Origin: Pedobacter chinensis
GTDB taxonomy: Bacteria > Bacteroidota > Bacteroidia > Sphingobacteriales > Sphingobacteriaceae
DNA: 64,000 nucleotides
NCBI RefSeq assembly: GCF_003339865.1
Contig: NZ_QPKV01000003.1
Span: 372,001-436,000 of the forward strand
Direction of reading: 5' to 3'
A program made the translations under genes and the position numbers. Under the pieces are notes generated by a model that saw nothing but the letters and a program-made list of their open reading frames with translations, had not been told where the DNA came from and did no database searches. Every line of letters starts with the position of its first letter. Position 1 is the stretch's first letter. Shown here one piece after another: positions 61,840 to 64,000 of this stretch.

Positions 61840-64000
61840 ATGAGAACAATGCTTTTATTTCTTTTAATCGTTGGCAGTTTAAACACCACAGCACAAGAAC
61901 GATACGAATTAAATAGGGGCTGGCTATGTAGCAGCATTAAGGAAGTAAAAGCTGATGGGTTACAAATCTCAAACAGCAACTTCTCCTTAAATAATTGGAT
62001 GCCTGCAACGGTGCCAGGAACAGTATTAACCACTTTGCTTAATAATAAGAAAGTACCTGATCCATTTTATGGAATGAACAATGAGAAAATTGCCGATATC
62101 TATAACACAGGAAATGAGCATTATACATATTGGTTTGTAAAAGATTTTAATGAAAAGGCCACTGGTAGTGAGCAGGTTTGGTTACAATTCAGGGGAATAA
62201 ATTATAAGGCTGAAATATTCTTAAATGGTAAAAAAGTAAATGCTAAAATGCATGAAGGAATGCATTTACGGGCAACTTATAATATTACAAAGCTGCTTTC
62301 ATCAACAGGAAAAAATCGTTTAGCTGTAATTGTTTATCCTCCCGATTTTCCTGGAAATCCTAATGGCGGACAAGGTGGCGATGGTACAATTGCAAAAGGC
62401 TTAACCACACAATATACAGCAGGCTGGGATTGGATTCAGCCCATTCGTGATCGCAATACCGGGATTTGGGATAAGGTAACCATCGAAAAAACAAAGGGTA
62501 TCAATATTCAAAATCCACATGTGGTAACCTTGGTTCCGGGAAAAAGAATACCAGATGCCAGACAACAACCAGCCACCATTAAAGTTTCTGTTGAAATTGA
62601 GAACCCTACTGCCAAGCCTGTTTCGGGCATATTGCAATATGAGATTGCTGGAAAAGCAGTAAGGAAAAATGTTACTATTTCTGCTGCTCATACTGTGGTA
62701 CAGCTTCCTGATTTAACTTTAGAAAATCCTAAACTTTGGTGGCCAAATGGTTATGGCAAACAAGATTTATACCCGCTAAACATTAAGTTCATTAGCTCAA
62801 ATCAGGTTTTGGATCAGGAAAATTTAACCATTGGCATCAGGCAGATTGATAACATCTGGAATGCGCATACAAGGAGTATGGGTGCTTATGTGAACGGGCA
62901 AAAGATTTTTATAAAGGGCGGAAACTGGATTATTTCTGATGCGATGCTACGTTTTAGCGATGCACGTTATGATGCCGAGGTTCGTTATCACAAAGATATG
63001 AACCTGAACCTGATCAGAATTTGGGGTGGCGCTATTTTAGAGCGGCCAGAATTTTATAATGCTTGTGATAAATATGGTTTATTGGTTTTTCAGGATTTTT
63101 GGTTCAGTGGTGATTGCAATGGTCGATGGGTAGATCCAATGAAAAAAGAGGATCAATGGACAAGAAGAAACTACCCTGACAATCATCCATTGGTTTTAAC
63201 AGCGATCGAAGATCAGGTAAAATTAATTCGCAATCATGCATCGCTGGCATTTTGGTGTGGAGGTAATGAAATTACACCACCTGATGATATTTTAAATCCG
63301 ATTAAAAATGATATTCTGCCACGTTTAGATGGTACACGAAAGTTTTTCGATTTCTCCAATAGCGATGAAATGTCGTACAACAGTATTGGTGGCAACGGCG
63401 ACGGGCCTTATGGCATTCAGAACCCGGAAAGCTTTTGGTCGGTAAGAACATTTCCTTATAACTCAGAAGTTGGTTCAGTGGGTGTGGGCGATTACGAATC
63501 TCTGGAAAGATTTATTCCAAAAGAAAACATGATTGCGCCCCAATTTAAAAACAAGCCAGATTCTGTATGGGATTATCATAAATACATTGGTTACGATCAA
63601 TACATTGACCCCTACGGAAAGGCTAAGGATGCAAAGGATTTTGCCATGAAAGCACAATTGGTTAATTATGATCAGTACCGCGCCTTGATGGAAGGTTTTT
63701 CCAATAAAATGTGGGATTGGTATACCGGTTCGATTATCTGGAAAACACAAAATCCATGGACAGCCTTACGCGGCCAGATGTATGATTATTACCTTGATCC
63801 AAATGCCTGTTTATATGGATTACGCAAAGGAAGCGAACCTTTACACGTCATGATGAATCCTTTAGATAGTATGGTTACCGTTGTAAATAATGGCCTGATT
63901 GACCGAAATAATTTAATGGTGCAAGCGAAAGTTTATGATATGGATGGGAAAGATTACTTTTATTCGCGGGTATTCAATTCCATTGGTGCTTCTTCGGTTC
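61840..64000 (+). CDS. GH2 exo-glucosaminidase/mannosidase-type enzyme, 3' end cut by window edge
   Basis: A gene of at least 720 residues with no stop before the window end. Signal peptide (about 1-19, LNTTAQER). GH2 layout: jelly-roll sugar-binding domain (about 25-215, WMPATVPGTVLTTLL, FRGINYKAEIFLNGKKV), Ig-like domain (about 216-330), barrel (from about 330) with the acid/base Glu near 477 in WCGGNEITPP and a probable nucleophile Glu near 543 in NSEVGS. This pattern belongs to the GH2 branch of exo-beta-glucosaminidase and mannosylglycoprotein endo-beta-mannosidase. With GH92 and GH29 beside it, cutting Man-beta-GlcNAc cores is likely. Confidence 0.9.
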   Translation, partial: MRTMLLFLLIVGSLNTTAQERYELNRGWLCSSIKEVKADGLQISNSNFSLNNWMPATVPGTVLTTLLNNKKVPDPFYGMNNEKIADIYNTGNEHYTYWFVKDFNEKATGSEQVWLQFRGINYKAEIFLNGKKVNAKMHEGMHLRATYNITKLLSSTGKNRLAVIVYPPDFPGNPNGGQGGDGTIAKGLTTQYTAGWDWIQPIRDRNTGIWDKVTIEKTKGINIQNPHVVTLVPGKRIPDARQQPATIKVSVEIENPTAKPVSGILQYEIAGKAVRKNVTISAAHTVVQLPDLTLENPKLWWPNGYGKQDLYPLNIKFISSNQVLDQENLTIGIRQIDNIWNAHTRSMGAYVNGQKIFIKGGNWIISDAMLRFSDARYDAEVRYHKDMNLNLIRIWGGAILERPEFYNACDKYGLLVFQDFWFSGDCNGRWVDPMKKEDQWTRRNYPDNHPLVLTAIEDQVKLIRNHASLAFWCGGNEITPPDDILNPIKNDILPRLDGTRKFFDFSNSDEMSYNSIGGNGDGPYGIQNPESFWSVRTFPYNSEVGSVGVGDYESLERFIPKENMIAPQFKNKPDSVWDYHKYIGYDQYIDPYGKAKDAKDFAMKAQLVNYDQYRALMEGFSNKMWDWYTGSIIWKTQNPWTALRGQMYDYYLDPNACLYGLRKGSEPLHVMMNPLDSMVTVVNNGLIDRNNLMVQAKVYDMDGKDYFYSRVFNSIGASSV

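Overview
The window looks like chromosomal DNA of a low-GC member of the Bacteroidota, most likely a Pedobacter-like member of the Sphingobacteriaceae. The evidence is three SusC/SusD pairs, lipoprotein signals of the SC/GC-KK type, a CHU_C-type C-terminal domain of type IX secretion cargo, futalosine-route menaquinone genes, and promoters of the Bacteroidota kind (-33 TTTG or TTG, -7 TAnnTTTG). The genus is an inference. No rRNA, tRNA, CRISPR array, phage or complete insertion sequence was seen.

Layout. 1-2.3 kb: a two-component pair (kinase cut by the left edge, OmpR-type regulator). 2.4-3.46 kb: seven units of a 121-bp palindromic repeat; the sixth is split by a 291-bp mobile element with perfect 14-bp terminal inverted repeats and a 9-bp target duplication. 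3.5-7.1 kb: housekeeping genes (mqnD, mqnB, a PTPS/QueD-family gene, folE, fabD). 7.2-13.6 kb: a giant NtrY-like kinase, a coiled-coil membrane protein and a GHL10-type hydrolase. 13.7-33.8 kb: a xylan and glucuronate utilisation locus with two LacI regulators, an SDR, two GH10 xylanases (one with an inserted carbohydrate-binding domain), a GH115 alpha-glucuronidase, a GH43, a DUF5009 membrane protein, uxuA, SusC/SusD and an SGNH-type acetylesterase. 34-38 kb: a NagB/PIG-L fusion and anmK (amino-sugar metabolism). 38-54.7 kb: a large MG2/TonB-plug protein, two further SusC/SusD systems, a DeoR regulator and a T9SS cargo protein. 54.8-57.6 kb: a small outer-membrane barrel, a 71-aa unknown protein and an S41 protease. 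57.8-64 kb: GH29, GH92 and a GH2 cut by the right edge, a set suited to N-glycan trimming.

How it works together. The xylan locus appears tied together by a LacI-type operator, TGCAAYCGRTTGCA. It occurs perfectly upstream of the first lacI/SDR unit, the susC and the esterase; in all three the operator covers the -33 element with 19-20 bp to the -7 box. Degenerate copies precede uxuA, the second lacI and perhaps anmK. The enzymes would deacetylate xylan, remove (methyl)glucuronate, cut the backbone and import oligosaccharides. The SDR and UxuA would process the uronate; uronate isomerase and the KDG enzymes are not in the window. The third SusC/SusD system is divergent from the deoR gene, and the shared intergenic region has 10-bp tandem direct repeats of TGCGTGTTTA that look like its operators.

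Repeats. Three intergenic arrays are present. Those at 21.06 kb and 33.99 kb belong to one family in opposite orientations and enclose a 12.6-kb part of the xylan locus. A 120-nt imperfect stem-loop lies before the first xylanase.
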